From NCBI GenBank assembly GCA_021030915.1, contig JAGEMR010000048.1:62001-126000 (forward strand): 64,000 nucleotides of DNA, read 5' to 3'. A program made the position numbers and the translations under genes. Shown piece after piece: positions 9,522 to 21,972 of the stretch (position 1 is the first letter of the stretch; every line of letters begins with the position of its first letter). The notes beneath the pieces were generated by a model that was not told where the DNA came from, searched no databases, and saw only the letters and a program-made list of their open reading frames with translations. The DNA is from Astrothelium macrocarpum (Eukaryota; Ascomycota; Dothideomycetes; Trypetheliales; Trypetheliaceae).

Positions 9522-12500
9522 CTAAACCGTCTCAAGATTCATCAACGGCGTGTACGCCACCGCATCCTCCCTCTTCCTCCCCATCAACACCGCCACCCGA
9601 TCCAACACTCTCCCGGTCCACCCCAGCCTCCGCGCTCTCTGCGCTCCCATCGCCTCTCCCATCTTCCCCATGGACCTCACATCCGCAATGCCCTCCCTAA
9701 TCTCCTGACTCAACTCCACCTCGCTCATCCACGCAGGCCTCCGCCAAAACTTCAACAACAGACTCGACCCCACCACACTCACACTCGAGCACGCCATCGC
9801 CGCCCCAGCCGCCAGCGGATGCAGCGTCAGCCCCCACGGCAAGAAGAAGCCCATCGCGAACGGCAGCCCAACCACATTGTACAGACACGCCCACGCGAGA
9901 TTGAGACGGATGCGCGTGAAGATGGTGCGCGACAGATTCAACGCGGCAGGGATATCCAAGAGGTCTTCCGGGCGCATGAGCACGACATCGGCGGCCTCCA
10001 TGGCGACATCGGTGCCGCTGGCGAGCGAGATGCCGATGTCCGCGGTGGCGAGCGCGGGCGAGTCGTTGATGCCGTCGCCGACCATGGCGACGACCTCGCC
10101 CGCCGCCTGCAGCTCCTCGACGATGGCCTGTTTCCCCGCGGGGACCACGCCCGCGTGGATGTTGTGCGGCGCGATGCCCACGAGCGCCGCCACGTGGCGC
10201 GCCGCGGGGAGCTGGTCGCCCGTGACGATGGACGCCGTGATGTGCATGCGGCGGAGCGCCGCGATGGCTGCGGGCGCCGAGGGTTTGAGCGTGTCGGCGA
10301 GGGCGAGCGAGCCGGTGTAGACGCCGTCGACGGCCGTGTGGATGATGGTTTTGGCGGCTTGCGAGGCGGAGGAGGGCTTGTCGAGTGGGGAGGAGTCGTC
10401 GGCGGGAGAGGCGGTGGGGGAGGAGAAGGGGTCGTGGGTGCCTTCGGCGTCGACGAATTCGGGGATGGGGATGCCGTTGGAGCGGAGGAAGGAGGTGTTG
10501 CCGATGAGGACTTTGTAGCGTTTGGGCGAGGGGCTGATGGCTGCTTCGACGTTGGCGGAGATGCCTTTGCCGACGGCCGTGTCGAAGTCACCAACGGAGC
10601 CGTCGAGGGCGCCGTCAGGGCCGAGATGAAGATGTTCTTTGGCCGCGTTAACGATGGCTTTGGCGATGGGATGTTCGCTGCTCATTTCAGCGAGACCGAT
10701 GAGCGTCCACCATAGACGGGTGTTTTCGGGGCTGGATTCCCAACCGCCAAACAGTGTTGAGTTGGCAACGCTCATTTTACCCATGGTCAGAGTGCCAGTC
10801 TTGTCCAAGACAACATGGGTAATCTTGGTAGCGGTTTCAAGAGCGGCACCTCCCTTGACCAAGATACCTTGTTCAGCGCCAACACCTGTTCCAACCATGA
10901 CGGCGGTTGGTGTAGCGAGACCGAGGGCACATGGGCAAGCAAAGACAATGACTGCAATGCAGAGCTTGAGGCAAACCATAAAGCGACCACCGCTCTCATG
11001 GTCGAGGAAGATGCTCGGAGGGTTGGTAAGAACGTGGCTGAGAATCATCCAAGCGACAAAGGTAGATAGGCCAAGAACAATGATGACGGGTACAAAGTAG
11101 CCGGCGATGGTATCTGCCATGCGCTGGATTGGAGCTCGGCTGGTTTGTGCCTCTTGGACGAGTCGCACAATCTGGCTGAGCTGGGTATCTCTACCTGCGC
11201 GTGTGACTTTGAAGTCGATTCTGCCAGCACCGTTGACTGTTCCTGCCATGAGAAGACTGCCTTTCTTTTTCAAAATCGGCATTGCTTCACCGGTGACCAT
11301 GCTCTCATCGATGTAGCTCTCGCCACGAGTAACAGTGCCATCAGCGGGGATCTTGTCACCAGGTTTGAGAATGACAATATCTCCGGTCTCTATCAGTTCA
11401 GTCGGGACAACACGTTCCTCCGAAGCAACACCAGCATCCTCCTTGGCAGGCGCGACCTTTTCGGGTGCAGCTTGACTGTCCCAGCCTTCGGCAGCTTTGG
11501 CGGCAGCGATAGGATCAGCATAGATGGTAGCCATCGATGGTGCCAGAGACATGAGCCGTGAAAGGGCTTTGGATGTTTGGCCTTTGGCTCTGTTCTCCAG
11601 ATATCGGCCGAGAGTAATAAAGGTGATGAGCATAGTGCTTGTATCGAAAACGGTTGCCGGCCTTGAATGTGGTGGGGAACAGATGGAAACGAGCATGGCT
11701 GCACAACTAAAGAAGAATGCTGCCGATGTACCAAGAACCACGAGCACGTCCATTGTCGGTGAACCGTGTCGGAGGGACTTGAAGGCGGAAACGTAGAATC
11801 GTCGACCAATGCCGAATTGGACAGGTATTGTGAGAATTAAGCAAACGACGTCTCCTAGCCATAAGCCAGGAATGATGGGAATTTTGATGCTGCCATAGTC
11901 TAGGAAAGGTATGACCATAGGGAAAATCATGCTGGTTAGGAAAACCGGTATAGCGAGGCTGAGGGAAATGAAAAAGCTGCGGTGCCACTCTTGAATCTCC
12001 TTCGTTTTTGCAAGAGATTCAAGCTGGGCATTGTTGTCTTCATTTTCAGCAACAAGTGCATTGTACCCAGCGCTTTCTATGGCTTCGACAATGCCTCGAA
12101 GACCGATGGAAGAAGGTGAATGCGAAATAGTAGCACGAGACGTTCCGAAGCTGATAGAAGCGGAATTGACACCTGGAAGATTTCGGAGAGTCTTTTCCAA
12201 CTCTTCCGCTGATTCAGGTCCAACTAAACCGTATATCTTTAGTGAAGCGGTAGAGTCTGAAGCAGCTGCAACTCCTTCCAAGACCGACGACAAGAGGCTT
12301 GCATCAAAGCCTCTATCTTCTATTATATCCACGATCTTTTCGGCAGGAAGCTTGTCCACATCATGGACGATGACTGCTCGTTCGGCAAGCAAACTGATGT
12401 TGAAGTGGACCAAGCCATCCAAATCTTTGAAGCCACCCTCAACGGCTGACGTGCAAGCGCCGCAAGTCATGCCCTCAACCGAAACAGTGGTTGTGGCGAT

Positions 12501-13118
12501 CTTGGACTGCTTGCCTCCTCGTTTCCGCTTTTTGCCTGATGAAGTGGGCGTTGTAGATAATGACTTGGACTCCACAAGGGTTGCATCGAAACCGGTGTCT
12601 TCTATGATTTCCACGATCCGTTCAGCACTCAGTATGCTTGAGTCGTGCTCAAGGACCGCCCGCTCCGATAACAGTGATATGCTAAACGTCTTGACTCCCG
12701 GGACATCTTTGAAGCCGCCTTCCACGGCACTTGTGCATGCGCCGCAAGTCATGCCACCGACTTGTATAGTGGTTGAACATAATTGTGATCTTGTAGTTTT
12801 CGGGTCTTCATCCTCCTCGGCGATAGTAGAGTCATCGGCAATGTCAAAATCGTCGGGGTTCGGCAGATCGGTACTGAGGACTTGGGCATCGAATCCACGG
12901 TCTTCTATTATGTCGGCAATCTTCTCCGCGGGGATGATAGAGGGATCGTGTTGGACAACTGCCCGTTCCATGACGAGCGATACAGAAACACTTGCGATGC
13001 CAGATACATTGCTGAAGCCGGACTCAACAGCAGATGTGCAGGCACCACATGTCATGCCGCCGACCTTGAGAGTTGTGGTCGCCAGATGGGCGGTGAGAGA
13101 TGATTTCTGGTGCGCCAT
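9522..13118 (-). CDS. CCC2: Copper-transporting P1B-type ATPase, Ccc2/ATP7-like
   Basis: A single-exon frame of 1198 residues. Three heavy-metal-associated domains each carry GMTCGACTSAVE, with Cys pairs at 24/27, 125/128 and 219/222. A fourth, at about 292-355, has the fold-like sequence but lacks CxxC. The ATPase core follows: membrane segments from about 382, the TGEAMPI actuator loop near 609-614, the CPC transport motif in FACPCALGLATP at 728-730, the phosphorylated Asp in DKTGTLT at 772, SEHPIAKA in the nucleotide domain, and GDGINDSP. By family knowledge it pumps Cu(I) from the chaperone Atx1 into the late Golgi for loading of multicopper oxidases such as Fet3. The start at 13118 puts the first HMA domain at residue 16, as expected. 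The 3' third (about 9,520-10,640) is much more GC-rich at third positions than the 5' part. Confidence 0.95.
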   Translation of the reverse strand: MAHQKSSLTAHLATTTLKVGGMTCGACTSAVESGFSNVSGIASVSVSLVMERAVVQHDPSIIPAEKIADIIEDRGFDAQVLSTDLPNPDDFDIADDSTIAEEDEDPKTTRSQLCSTTIQVGGMTCGACTSAVEGGFKDVPGVKTFSISLLSERAVLEHDSSILSAERIVEIIEDTGFDATLVESKSLSTTPTSSGKKRKRGGKQSKIATTTVSVEGMTCGACTSAVEGGFKDLDGLVHFNISLLAERAVIVHDVDKLPAEKIVDIIEDRGFDASLLSSVLEGVAAASDSTASLKIYGLVGPESAEELEKTLRNLPGVNSASISFGTSRATISHSPSSIGLRGIVEAIESAGYNALVAENEDNNAQLESLAKTKEIQEWHRSFFISLSLAIPVFLTSMIFPMVIPFLDYGSIKIPIIPGLWLGDVVCLILTIPVQFGIGRRFYVSAFKSLRHGSPTMDVLVVLGTSAAFFFSCAAMLVSICSPPHSRPATVFDTSTMLITFITLGRYLENRAKGQTSKALSRLMSLAPSMATIYADPIAAAKAAEGWDSQAAPEKVAPAKEDAGVASEERVVPTELIETGDIVILKPGDKIPADGTVTRGESYIDESMVTGEAMPILKKKGSLLMAGTVNGAGRIDFKVTRAGRDTQLSQIVRLVQEAQTSRAPIQRMADTIAGYFVPVIIVLGLSTFVAWMILSHVLTNPPSIFLDHESGGRFMVCLKLCIAVIVFACPCALGLATPTAVMVGTGVGAEQGILVKGGAALETATKITHVVLDKTGTLTMGKMSVANSTLFGGWESSPENTRLWWTLIGLAEMSSEHPIAKAIVNAAKEHLHLGPDGALDGSVGDFDTAVGKGISANVEAAISPSPKRYKVLIGNTSFLRSNGIPIPEFVDAEGTHDPFSSPTASPADDSSPLDKPSSASQAAKTIIHTAVDGVYTGSLALADTLKPSAPAAIAALRRMHITASIVTGDQLPAARHVAALVGIAPHNIHAGVVPAGKQAIVEELQAAGEVVAMVGDGINDSPALATADIGISLASGTDVAMEAADVVLMRPEDLLDIPAALNLSRTIFTRIRLNLAWACLYNVVGLPFAMGFFLPWGLTLHPLAAGAAMACSSVSVVGSSLLLKFWRRPAWMSEVELSQEIREGIADVRSMGKMGEAMGAQRARRLGWTGRVLDRVAVLMGRKREDAVAYTPLMNLETV

Positions 13119-14820
13119 GGTGGTTGATGCGCAGACGCATGCGCGCGCGGTCTTGGAGCTTGAGAAGCCTTAGAAGAGTGACAGGATGATGGAGTAAGTG
13201 CGATTGAATGTCGTGCGGGATATTTGGTTTATTGTGGCTTGGTTGGTATTATTAGGACAAGATTACGGTGGGGGAGATCAGCAGGCCTGTCAGCGATTAC
13301 TCCGAGCGAGGCAACATAAGACACGAGGTAGGTAGTTGGATTTAGGAGAATAGGCGAAATTCGCAGATAGTGGTAGAACAGAAGCAAAAGACCAGCCCCT
13401 GCTACTAGGAAAAGAGAAGAGAAGAAAGGGTGATGCCGGCGAGCTGCTCTCCGAAGAAGGTTTACTTAGGTGGAGATCCGGAGTGGTATATCAGCAACTC
13501 GGCCCTGGCGGAGTGCGCAGATGGTGTGGAGCTGGCTTGGCTTCCGTCGGATACGATCAACACTGACGCCATCCTCAATCCGTTCAAGAATCCGTCCTAG
13601 CACGTTTCTTTGTTGCCTCAGACGGCAAAGGGGACGACAACGAGGCGGCAACAAAGACACCCACCGTCGCTCTGTTCTTCCACCAGCCCAACTTGTCAGT
13701 CAAAGCTATGCAGCTCCTGGATGGCAAAGGAGAGACTACAGTGTGACGTCCATGCCGAAGCCAACAGGGATGTCCACGTTTGATGCGCTGAATCCACCCA
13801 AGCCTGAGGCGTGTTTTGTTACGCCCCCAATACTCCCGCGCCGCACCAGCCCCCAGCCTCTAAACTCTCCCAGTTTTGCCGTTGAAATATTTTCCCTGCT
13901 TGCTTTGACCCATAAGTCAAACAAAATAATCGTATCAGCAACCCGGTCGAATCGCCATCGCCGGGAACAGAAACAGGAGTCGGCGATACGTGAAACCGAA
14001 AAACCTCTCCTTCGGATGTTTGGAATGCAGTTCTTCCGTTCTCTGATCACAGACTCTGCTACATGCCTCCAAGTTTGATGTCTACTCGCTTCGCAATGTT
14101 CAGTATACTCTAGGCTCAAGTTGCCCTTCATTGCTACCTATCTCGCATCCGCTCCTTCCGGCATCTCATTGCCGTGATACATACATGCAGAATCCTTTGG
14201 GGTAAATCATTTAGTGTATGCCATTCTAACCGCCAACACCATACTCCTCGAGTCTCTCGAATCCCTCTGCTCCGCGAAGTGGAGACAGTCTCGACAATTT
14301 ACCCCAACCATTTCCGAACTTCCCCAGATGCATCTCCAGTCCGCCAAGAAAAAAAGAAAATGCTTCGTGAACGCCTTCTAGAATAAAAGGCAACATCATC
14401 CGTTGCCAAGATGCGTCGGGCCGTGAGACAGTGCCCAGTTGCAGTAGTGAACAACAAGCTGTTCATTATAGTAAGGAGTTGAGTGTGTCCATTCGCAACT
14501 GCCAAGACTTGGCAAACCCAAGCCGTCAGAGCTCAAACCGGGAAATGGGCTGCAATGAGTCAGGATTGTAAGAGTGCAAAAACACGTGTAGGTGGGTGCT
14601 CGGAGCATGCGCTTTCTGCACCTTTTTGGATGTTATGGTTGCCACGCGCATAGCCTGCAATCGTGTAAGGAACAAGGAAATTATCTGGTGATTTAGTCAG
14701 CCCATTGTACAGCGACTATGCTTTGTAGTAATGTCATGCTTCAAACATACCTTTACGTGCATTTCATAAGACCACGTTTTTTTTTTTTTTTTGCATTCAT
14801 GCACATTCTCTTGTTGCTCT
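13119..14820. other. Gene-free stretch between copper ATPase and ATG2
   Basis: About 1.7 kb that should include the copper ATPase promoter (near 13,120-13,600) and the ATG2 3' region. Open frames on both strands at 13,470-14,131 have no recognisable domain and overlap each other antisense. A run of about 16 T lies near 14,778-14,793. I find no supported gene. Confidence 0.5.
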
Positions 14821-17800
14821 CTAATGGCGCTTCCACTTGCCCTCGCGTTCTTCTCTTCTTCTTCCCTCTGGATCCACCCAATTACCTACACCCAAACCAA
14901 CCTTTCCCACCGCCCCAGCAACTCCCATGGCTGGTCTCAATAGTACAGTCGGTGCACGTCTAATGACAGCCTTTGCTCCTCCCGCCAAACCTTCCGCTTC
15001 TGCTACCTCACCCGGTATAGCAATGATGGCATCTTTGGCCGTAAGCAGATCTCGCTCCAGCGATTGGGCCGCAGACCGGAGAGCAGAAGAGATATTGATC
15101 GGCGCATCGGCATATGCGGAAATATTCTTTTTTCCCTTTGGCGTGTCTTCGTCATCTGATGACAGGTGTGCTTCTTCCCACGTCTCCGGGTAAGACGGCT
15201 GAGCAGGCGAGAGCATATTCTCTGCTCCTTGGAGTGCTGTTTGCGTTCCGATAGCCAACCGAGCGCCCAGACGTGCAAGTTCGCTGGTGGTAGTTTTGGC
15301 AAAGGCAACCGCGCCTTTTTGGATACTACGGACAACTCGGCCGTCTTTGCGATATTCGCGCATGGGCACAACAACCAAGTCCCGGACACCGGAGCCGACG
15401 TTGACAATCCCACGAACGCCCGTCAAACCAGCAAGAACTCCGGGAAGCTGATTGCCGCGTACATCAGGCATCCAGATATCATTGAGAGTCTTGTGTAGCT
15501 TGTCGAAACCTGAGATGCCATAGACGATGGCATGTCGCAGGTTGAATTCTGCGCCATCTAGAATGAAGAAGTTCATGAATTCACTGGTATGACCGGATCG
15601 AAGACCAGCATAGTCAACTTTCTTGGGCTTGTAATCGAGCTTGACACGGACAGTATTGACCTCGACCCGTTGGAGAAAGACTTCGTCTTCTCGAGCTGTC
15701 GGAACCTTAGTATCAGAAGGAGCCTTGAACTCAAAGAAGCGCGTAATGAAATCTAGAGCATCTTGATCGACATGTAAGCGGAGTGGCATCACGTTGACCT
15801 AGAGAAGTAAGCTTGATACTATGTAGATTTTCATTGCGATTTTACCTTCACGACGAGTTCGGAAGCAGCGAGTTCAGCCACAGGCTTGACAGTCAGGATC
15901 TGCAGCTGAACCATTGGCTTACCCATCTCGCGCTCTCCAGCATCATGCAAGTAAGTTGCAAATTTCTTCCATGTAGAAGTGGGGACATGATCGAAAATCT
16001 CGAATTCCTTGACTTTCACATCAACAGACGACTGCGTCTCTCCGGAACCTGGTGGAAAGGCAATCATGTCCATTGAGATGCCCTTGAGCTCGAACGTGAT
16101 TTTGTGTTGTTTGCTGCGATTCACCTTTAACCGCTTACTTCGGCCGAAAGTGGAATGACCACGGCTTGGAGATCGTGTTGTGTGAGTAGCTGTCGTGGTT
16201 GTGCCCGTGGCAAGACTCTCGGTTTCGGTGGCCAAGTCATCAACATTCCGGTTGATCTGGCGTGAGAGATCTTTTGGATCGCGATTCGCAGGAATTCCAA
16301 TGTATATCGAATTGAAGAGAAAGTCACCAATGATAGACTCCTCGTCTTCTTCATCTAAGTTTGCAGATCGACGTCTACGTGATCGTCTTTCTTCTGCACG
16401 TTGTTCGACGTCCCTAACTGTTTTCGTGATAGTGTCACGAGTACTCTGCCAGTCGTAGCCATCAAAAAGATTCCATATGATATGCACATCGCGGGCTCGC
16501 AGTCTGAGCGGGCTATTCCGAATCTTAAACTCGTTCGTGGTCCCGAACTGATTTTTCGCAGAATCCCACTTTCGAGCATGACCCTTGACCTCAGAGCCAG
16601 TGCCAAAATAATTCTCCTCAAAGGCAAGAGGTTGATTACTAGAGCCTACTTCATATTGTTCCTGAAAGCTCTCGAGCAATGGTTGACCGCCAATTTCGCG
16701 AATTGGACGAAGACTTGCAATTTGGTCTACATCTTCTTCGAGCAGGTTGTCTCCATACTCCTCTTCAGTGGGCAGAGGATCCGGATTGTAAAAACTGCCA
16801 ACGTACTCGAGATTTGCTGGTAGCTCTTCATCTTCCAGGAGATCTCCTTCCTCTGATCCGAGTGGCTCCTCAGAAGGTTCTGGTTTGTTTCGGTCCAGAG
16901 CAAAAGCGTCACCAGTAAAAGACGCCATCATCTCTTCCATCGGCATCACCTCTGTCCTGTATTTAATATCCCGGCTCGGCGGCATGGGGGGCTTGAGACC
17001 ATTCAATGTAGCAAAGAGGGTTTGCGTAGAATCTGCGCAAGTCTCAAGAACAAAGAGATCATCCCCAAATTCAACCTCAGCAGTCTGTGGTCCATCTACG
17101 TTATCGAGGAGGCACAGATTTGCATGTGCTGCCGATATGTAACTAACGGACACATATCCTTTTTTGCAGAGCTCAGTAACTTGCCGACTACCGAGACCAG
17201 TGGATCCAGGTCTCCTTGATGCGTGTTCAATAGATACAATTGTCGAATCCACCTGATCTGTCATCAGTATCGAAGCCTTCCGGATTTCAACCGTCGACTT
17301 GAGATTCTCTTTTCCAGGCAAGTTGTAGAGTAACTTTGTGTCTGTCAACACCACAAGAATCTTCGATGACATGTTTCGTGGATTAAGGCCTAATGCGCAA
17401 TCCCTAAGGAGAATGTCTAGGTGGAGTATTTTAGACTGGTACCCTGGATGGTCACTGCTCCTGGTGGATTGGGGTGAAAGATTCTTGGGGGCAATGTCCG
17501 TAACGGTAGCGACTGAGGCAGCCAGATCAGCGACAACATCATCTGCCGTTGCTCCCTCTTGCAGGCCAAGAATTGCCATTATTGTTGAAACCCGATACTC
17601 TAGGCAAACATTGAAGAGTTTAACTTTGATAGTCGGTTCAATTTCACCGCCAAGGAAGCGCGCCATGACCATGGGTAGGTGCTCGGCAGGTGGTAAATCG
17701 AGCACTGCATGCACAAGCGATTCTCGCTGATCTCTTTGCACCGCTATTGTACCAATCTCCAGTGCAAAAAGAGACGGCAGACCCACATGAGCTAACTGGA

Positions 17801-20800
17801 GTCCTTGCGTGCTAACATGCAAAGTGCCTATGGTATCATTCACGGTGACCTTTGAATCGAGTTCTTCGATGGCACACAATGTCAGTATGCCAGGCCTATC
17901 GTCTTCTGGTAGATACTTGGTAACGGTGCTCAGTTTTGCCATTTCGTCACCAAGTCTACTGAAAGCTTGAAGTGAATCCAAATCTTCGACATCAATACGA
18001 ACCTTACCAACGCTAAAGCGGATGACAGAGCCTTTTCTTCGTTGCCGAAGTAAAGTATCGATGAGGATGTCATCATCATTCTCGTATTTATCTCTTGATG
18101 GTGTAAGAAGCGACAAAAGTCGTTCAAGATCATCATCCTTGGGACTGAAGAGAAACTCTATCCTAGTATTTGCAAGCTGTACTGGCAGCAATGGATCTTG
18201 ACTAGCATCTGTAGGATGGGGACCAAAAAGCCTAATCTCGTCTATGGACAATCCGACTAGACCTTGCTTTGGTCGAAACAAGATTTTGAGAGCACTACTC
18301 TGAAATGTTGCATCAGTGGTTTTGCCTCGAACTGTAATGAGAGATCCGCCGAATCGAACATTGACTTTCGTCGTAGGCACCGACTCGGAGTCTAAGTCAG
18401 GAGGCGGGCTTTCGAAGTGCACACCTCGAGCTTGCTTTGGCAAAGGAGAATCAGGCACAACGGTGCTGTTGGACATGATTGAGCTGCTTAGCTCAAGAAC
18501 GCCGCTAACGCCCCCGAATGAGATCAAGGTATCGTCTAATTTCTGGAGATTGAAGTTGATGTTGATCGGGAGCGTCCCAACCTTTATGACTGTAGTATCG
18601 TGGGTGCTTGAGAACGAAGCAGTTATCGCATCAACTTGCGGTTCTCTTAGATCCCGCATGGAAGTCCTCATTCGAGCGCTATCGTCAAAACAAAGTATGT
18701 CTTCATCAGAGTACCCAAATGAGAAATGAGAAACACCAAGCTCCAGAGTCGTGGATTCGTGATCCATTTCGACAAAAGCTTGAACCTGCTGCGCACAACA
18801 TTTGAAAAGTACATTGAAGCTGTCGTTCTGCACGAAAGATTGGAAATGAATACCATTTTGATGCAGCGTAGATCTGCCGATGGTATGCAAGCGTTCGACA
18901 AAGAATATAGATACGTCCTCGACGTTAAGTCTTAACCGAATGTCGGACGATGATTTTGCGACAGATTTGCCGTCTTTAGCCTTTGTAGGGGGATCTACTG
19001 GCCTGATTGATGACAAAAGCGTTGATATAGCTTCCAGTAGGAGCTGAGCCGTTGCAATGTCGCCAACAAGCTCTACATTGCCAACAGAAACCTCAATCTC
19101 GTCCTTTTGCTCTTTTCTCTCTGGTAAAACCACGAATGGACGTTCTGACGATCGATTTATTACTGAAGATCTCCTACGTGAAGGCATTCCGCGTTCTGCA
19201 TATTCTGAGAAAGTTCCTGGGATCGGATGATTGAGAGGCTGCTCTGTAGCTCTGGTTCTGCCGCTACCTGGGTCGTTAGGTGATTGACCATCGTCGACAT
19301 CCGGGATCCATAACGATATCTCCTTTACTACAAGAAATTGCTTAGCTGCAGTGTTGTCTGTGTGTATCGTAGTCTTTGGTGGACTGGCCTCGCTGGCCGA
19401 AGGTTTAGGAGAATTAGGCTCCTCCTTTTGAAAGTCATATATTATGTCGTTCTTTTCCATCGTCGGAGATGGATGAGATTGATGCTCAACGCTGTGCTCT
19501 CCCAGTGTCGGAGTCTCGCACTGCTCTTGGTCTGAGACATCGTCAGGATTGGTATTTAGATGGACATTAGTTTCTCGAGCAGCGGTAGTAGCCGCAGAGG
19601 CCTCGTCTTCGTTTGTTTCACTAACAGTATCCCATGCACCAGGCAAATGATACCGCCGCGCCGACTGCGATGAGGCGGATCCAATAGCGCTCATGTACAA
19701 ACTCTCAGCCTCCTCATGGCTATAAATCTTTGATTCAGACATTTCTTCGCTGGCGGACGTGGCACGATTGCTACCTTCATGGTCTGAAACAGCATCAGAA
19801 GCGTTTGTAGGCAGGCTTGGTGATGATTCTTGACGTATGCGAGCATTCAATAAACCATTTTCAAGGGTTATACTTGATTGGACAAGATGCTGGGAAGACT
19901 GCAAGGCATTGTCGATCCCGCTGTCCAAAGTCGCACTGTTTCCCCCTTCAAAACTGATAAGGTCGGATGAGTTCATGAAACCAGGTATCTTCGGGAGCGA
20001 GTCTGAGGATTGGTAGAGCTGTAGATCTTCTGGATGGATTCCGTGTTCGAGAGCTGTATTCGAGTCTACTAGTTGGGAACTTGGTCTTTCATCGTCGTCA
20101 TCAGCATATGACTTCCACATATCATTAGTCTGCGATTCTTCAACAGTAGGCTCATCAATGATACTATCATCTTCATTCCTGCTAGAGACTTGCATTGGTA
20201 GAGTTCTCGAAGCTGGTAGAAATGAACCGACAGGAGTCTGTGGGTCCTCGTCGTCAACAGGATCAGCGAAACGCTCGCCATCTGCTGTTGAAATTGATGC
20301 CTCGAGTCTCTCGGCAAATCTTTCAGTACTGGTAGAACGTCCTAATACTGTGGACTCCAATACGAATGATTTTGCTGCATCAGAGGTTGCGGGACTGGAT
20401 TGTTTTGAGGAAGGGTCCGAGGGCGGTTGGTTCTCATTACGCGAAGTGCTTGTTTGGCTCCGAATACCTACAAAAGAAGGAGATCGGGAAGTTTTTGTAC
20501 TTTTGGTAAGAAGGGGCTGTTCCGAGATCAAGTATGCACAGATGTCATGAAGGTGAACATGTCTCTTGCCGACTTTGGATCGTGGAGCTGAATCTGGTCG
20601 AGCCGTATCTGGATGAGAATTTTTGAAAGGTTTTTCAGGGTCGCCAGTAGCAGTTCCTTCAATACCCAGTTGTTTGACATGTAGAACTAATGATACAGGA
20701 GCTGGCCCGACTGACAAATCATTGACCTTCTCTTGCCGTGGGAGCTGGACGTCCACTCTGAATTCAACATTACTAATCTTCATTTCCAGCCTATCTTTGA

Positions 20801-21535
20801 TTCCTTTCAAAAAATCTGCCAGGAATCCAGGAAGCGAAAGCTCCGTGCCAGTCCCAAGCTCTTGATCAGGTATGCTTTCTGCCGCAGATGACGACGAATC
20901 GGATAGGCGCTGCGACTGAGTATTTACTATTGCCTCTAGTTCTTCCTTTTCTTCCCGAGGTTCGTCTTTCAGGAACGACTTTGCAAGGTCATGAGTAGTG
21001 GGAATGTAGTCATCATCATCATCAGAGTCCGAAGACTGAGATGGCCTCCTCCTTTGACGTACACGCAACGGAGGTGATCTGAGGCGCCTATTGACATCTT
21101 TCTGTTCGCCATATTGTCTTGGTTCTTTATTTGGAGGGGGAGGCTTGGGTTGGGCTTCTGAATGTTGCTCAAGGAGCTTGATTTGAGCTACGACACCATC
21201 GACTTCGACAATGATGCCGCTATTGTATATGTCGGCTGGTATGGTGACGCGCAAACGCAGTATTTTAGCCTTCTCAAGTCGGAGCCGTTGAGGCAGACGA
21301 AGGAGGGACGTCAGCTTCTATGATGACCTTCGATTAGCCTGATCTGATTTCCGGAGCTTGTGAAAAGACTCACTGAGAGCTTCAGACCTATATCTCTCAA
21401 CTCTACAGTACTACGCTTGCCCAAAGCGACATCCAGTTTGTCCAAATCCAAGGCATCTGAGTCAAGGAGTTCGAGTCGAGTGAGAGCGTACTGGAGGAGA
21501 CGTTTTTGGATGTAAGATGGAATGAAGTAAGCCAT
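14821..21535 (-). CDS. ATG2: Autophagy-related protein 2 (ATG2), bridge-type lipid-transfer protein
   Basis: Three exons: 21535-21374, 21317-15846 and 15798-14821, separated by 56- and 47-nt introns; 2203 residues, a usual ATG2 length. An ATG nine bases upstream (21544) is also in frame. The N-terminus is the chorein-type lipid-transfer entrance: MAYFIPSYIQKRLLQYAL, then DALDLDKLDVALGKRSTVELRDIGLKLS, then IYNSGIIVEVDGVVAQIKLLE. A long Ser/Asp/Glu-rich disordered region follows (about residues 110-650). Late in exon 2 lies the conserved ATG2 block with LRARDVHIIWNLFDGYDW and an Arg-rich tract. Exon 3 is the C-terminal ATG domain (PLRLHVDQDALDFITRFFEF). By family knowledge ATG2 links ER exit sites to the phagophore with Atg18 and Atg9 and moves phospholipids into the growing membrane. 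It is divergent from the adenosine deaminase gene across about 440 bp. Confidence 0.95.
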
Positions 21536-21972
21536 GGCGGCCAACGCCTGGCGCCGTGTAGTCTATCTAGCGTGGAAAGCGTACGGAAGGAAGCGACATC
21601 ATCAAGGAGAGTATGCAGAGCTCGAGGTGGGAAAAACTCATGGAAGCGGATCGGAGTGTGTATGCCGCAGTTGTAAGACGTCGCACCACCAAGAGGGGCC
21701 TGAAGATTAAAGAAGGGAGAACAAAGCAGACGAAAGCGTAGAGCGTATCGTAAAGCAAATACTAGCAGGATCAGAATATATACAGGATGAGGTCAGTCGA
21801 GTGAGGTGTGGCACGCGGAGGAGTGTGCAGGTGAGCGCGCCGTGTTATTGAACCTCCGAGATGACGCTTTTTGGATGAGTACCCCTCCAAGCCCCTCCAC
21901 CTCCATCACTCATCCCACTTTGTCCTGAAATTCCCTCTCGTGAGAGATCGGCAACAACGAATAGAATATATT
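21536..21972. promoter_or_regulatory. Shared divergent promoter gap of ATG2 and the ADA2-like gene
   Basis: 437 bp separate two start codons that point away from each other, so both promoters must lie here. I see no clear TATA box or known operator. Confidence 0.5.

Noticed and set aside
9819..10715. Long plus-strand frame (298 codons) opposite the copper ATPase gene, and another at 12,031-13,173
   Set aside because: Both are antisense to a certain gene in GC-rich sequence. Their Arg/Gly/Asp or Ser/Thr-rich composition and lack of domains mark them as mirror frames.
13470..14131. Opposing frames of 202 and 131 codons between copper ATPase and ATG2
   Set aside because: They overlap each other antisense and neither resembles a known family.
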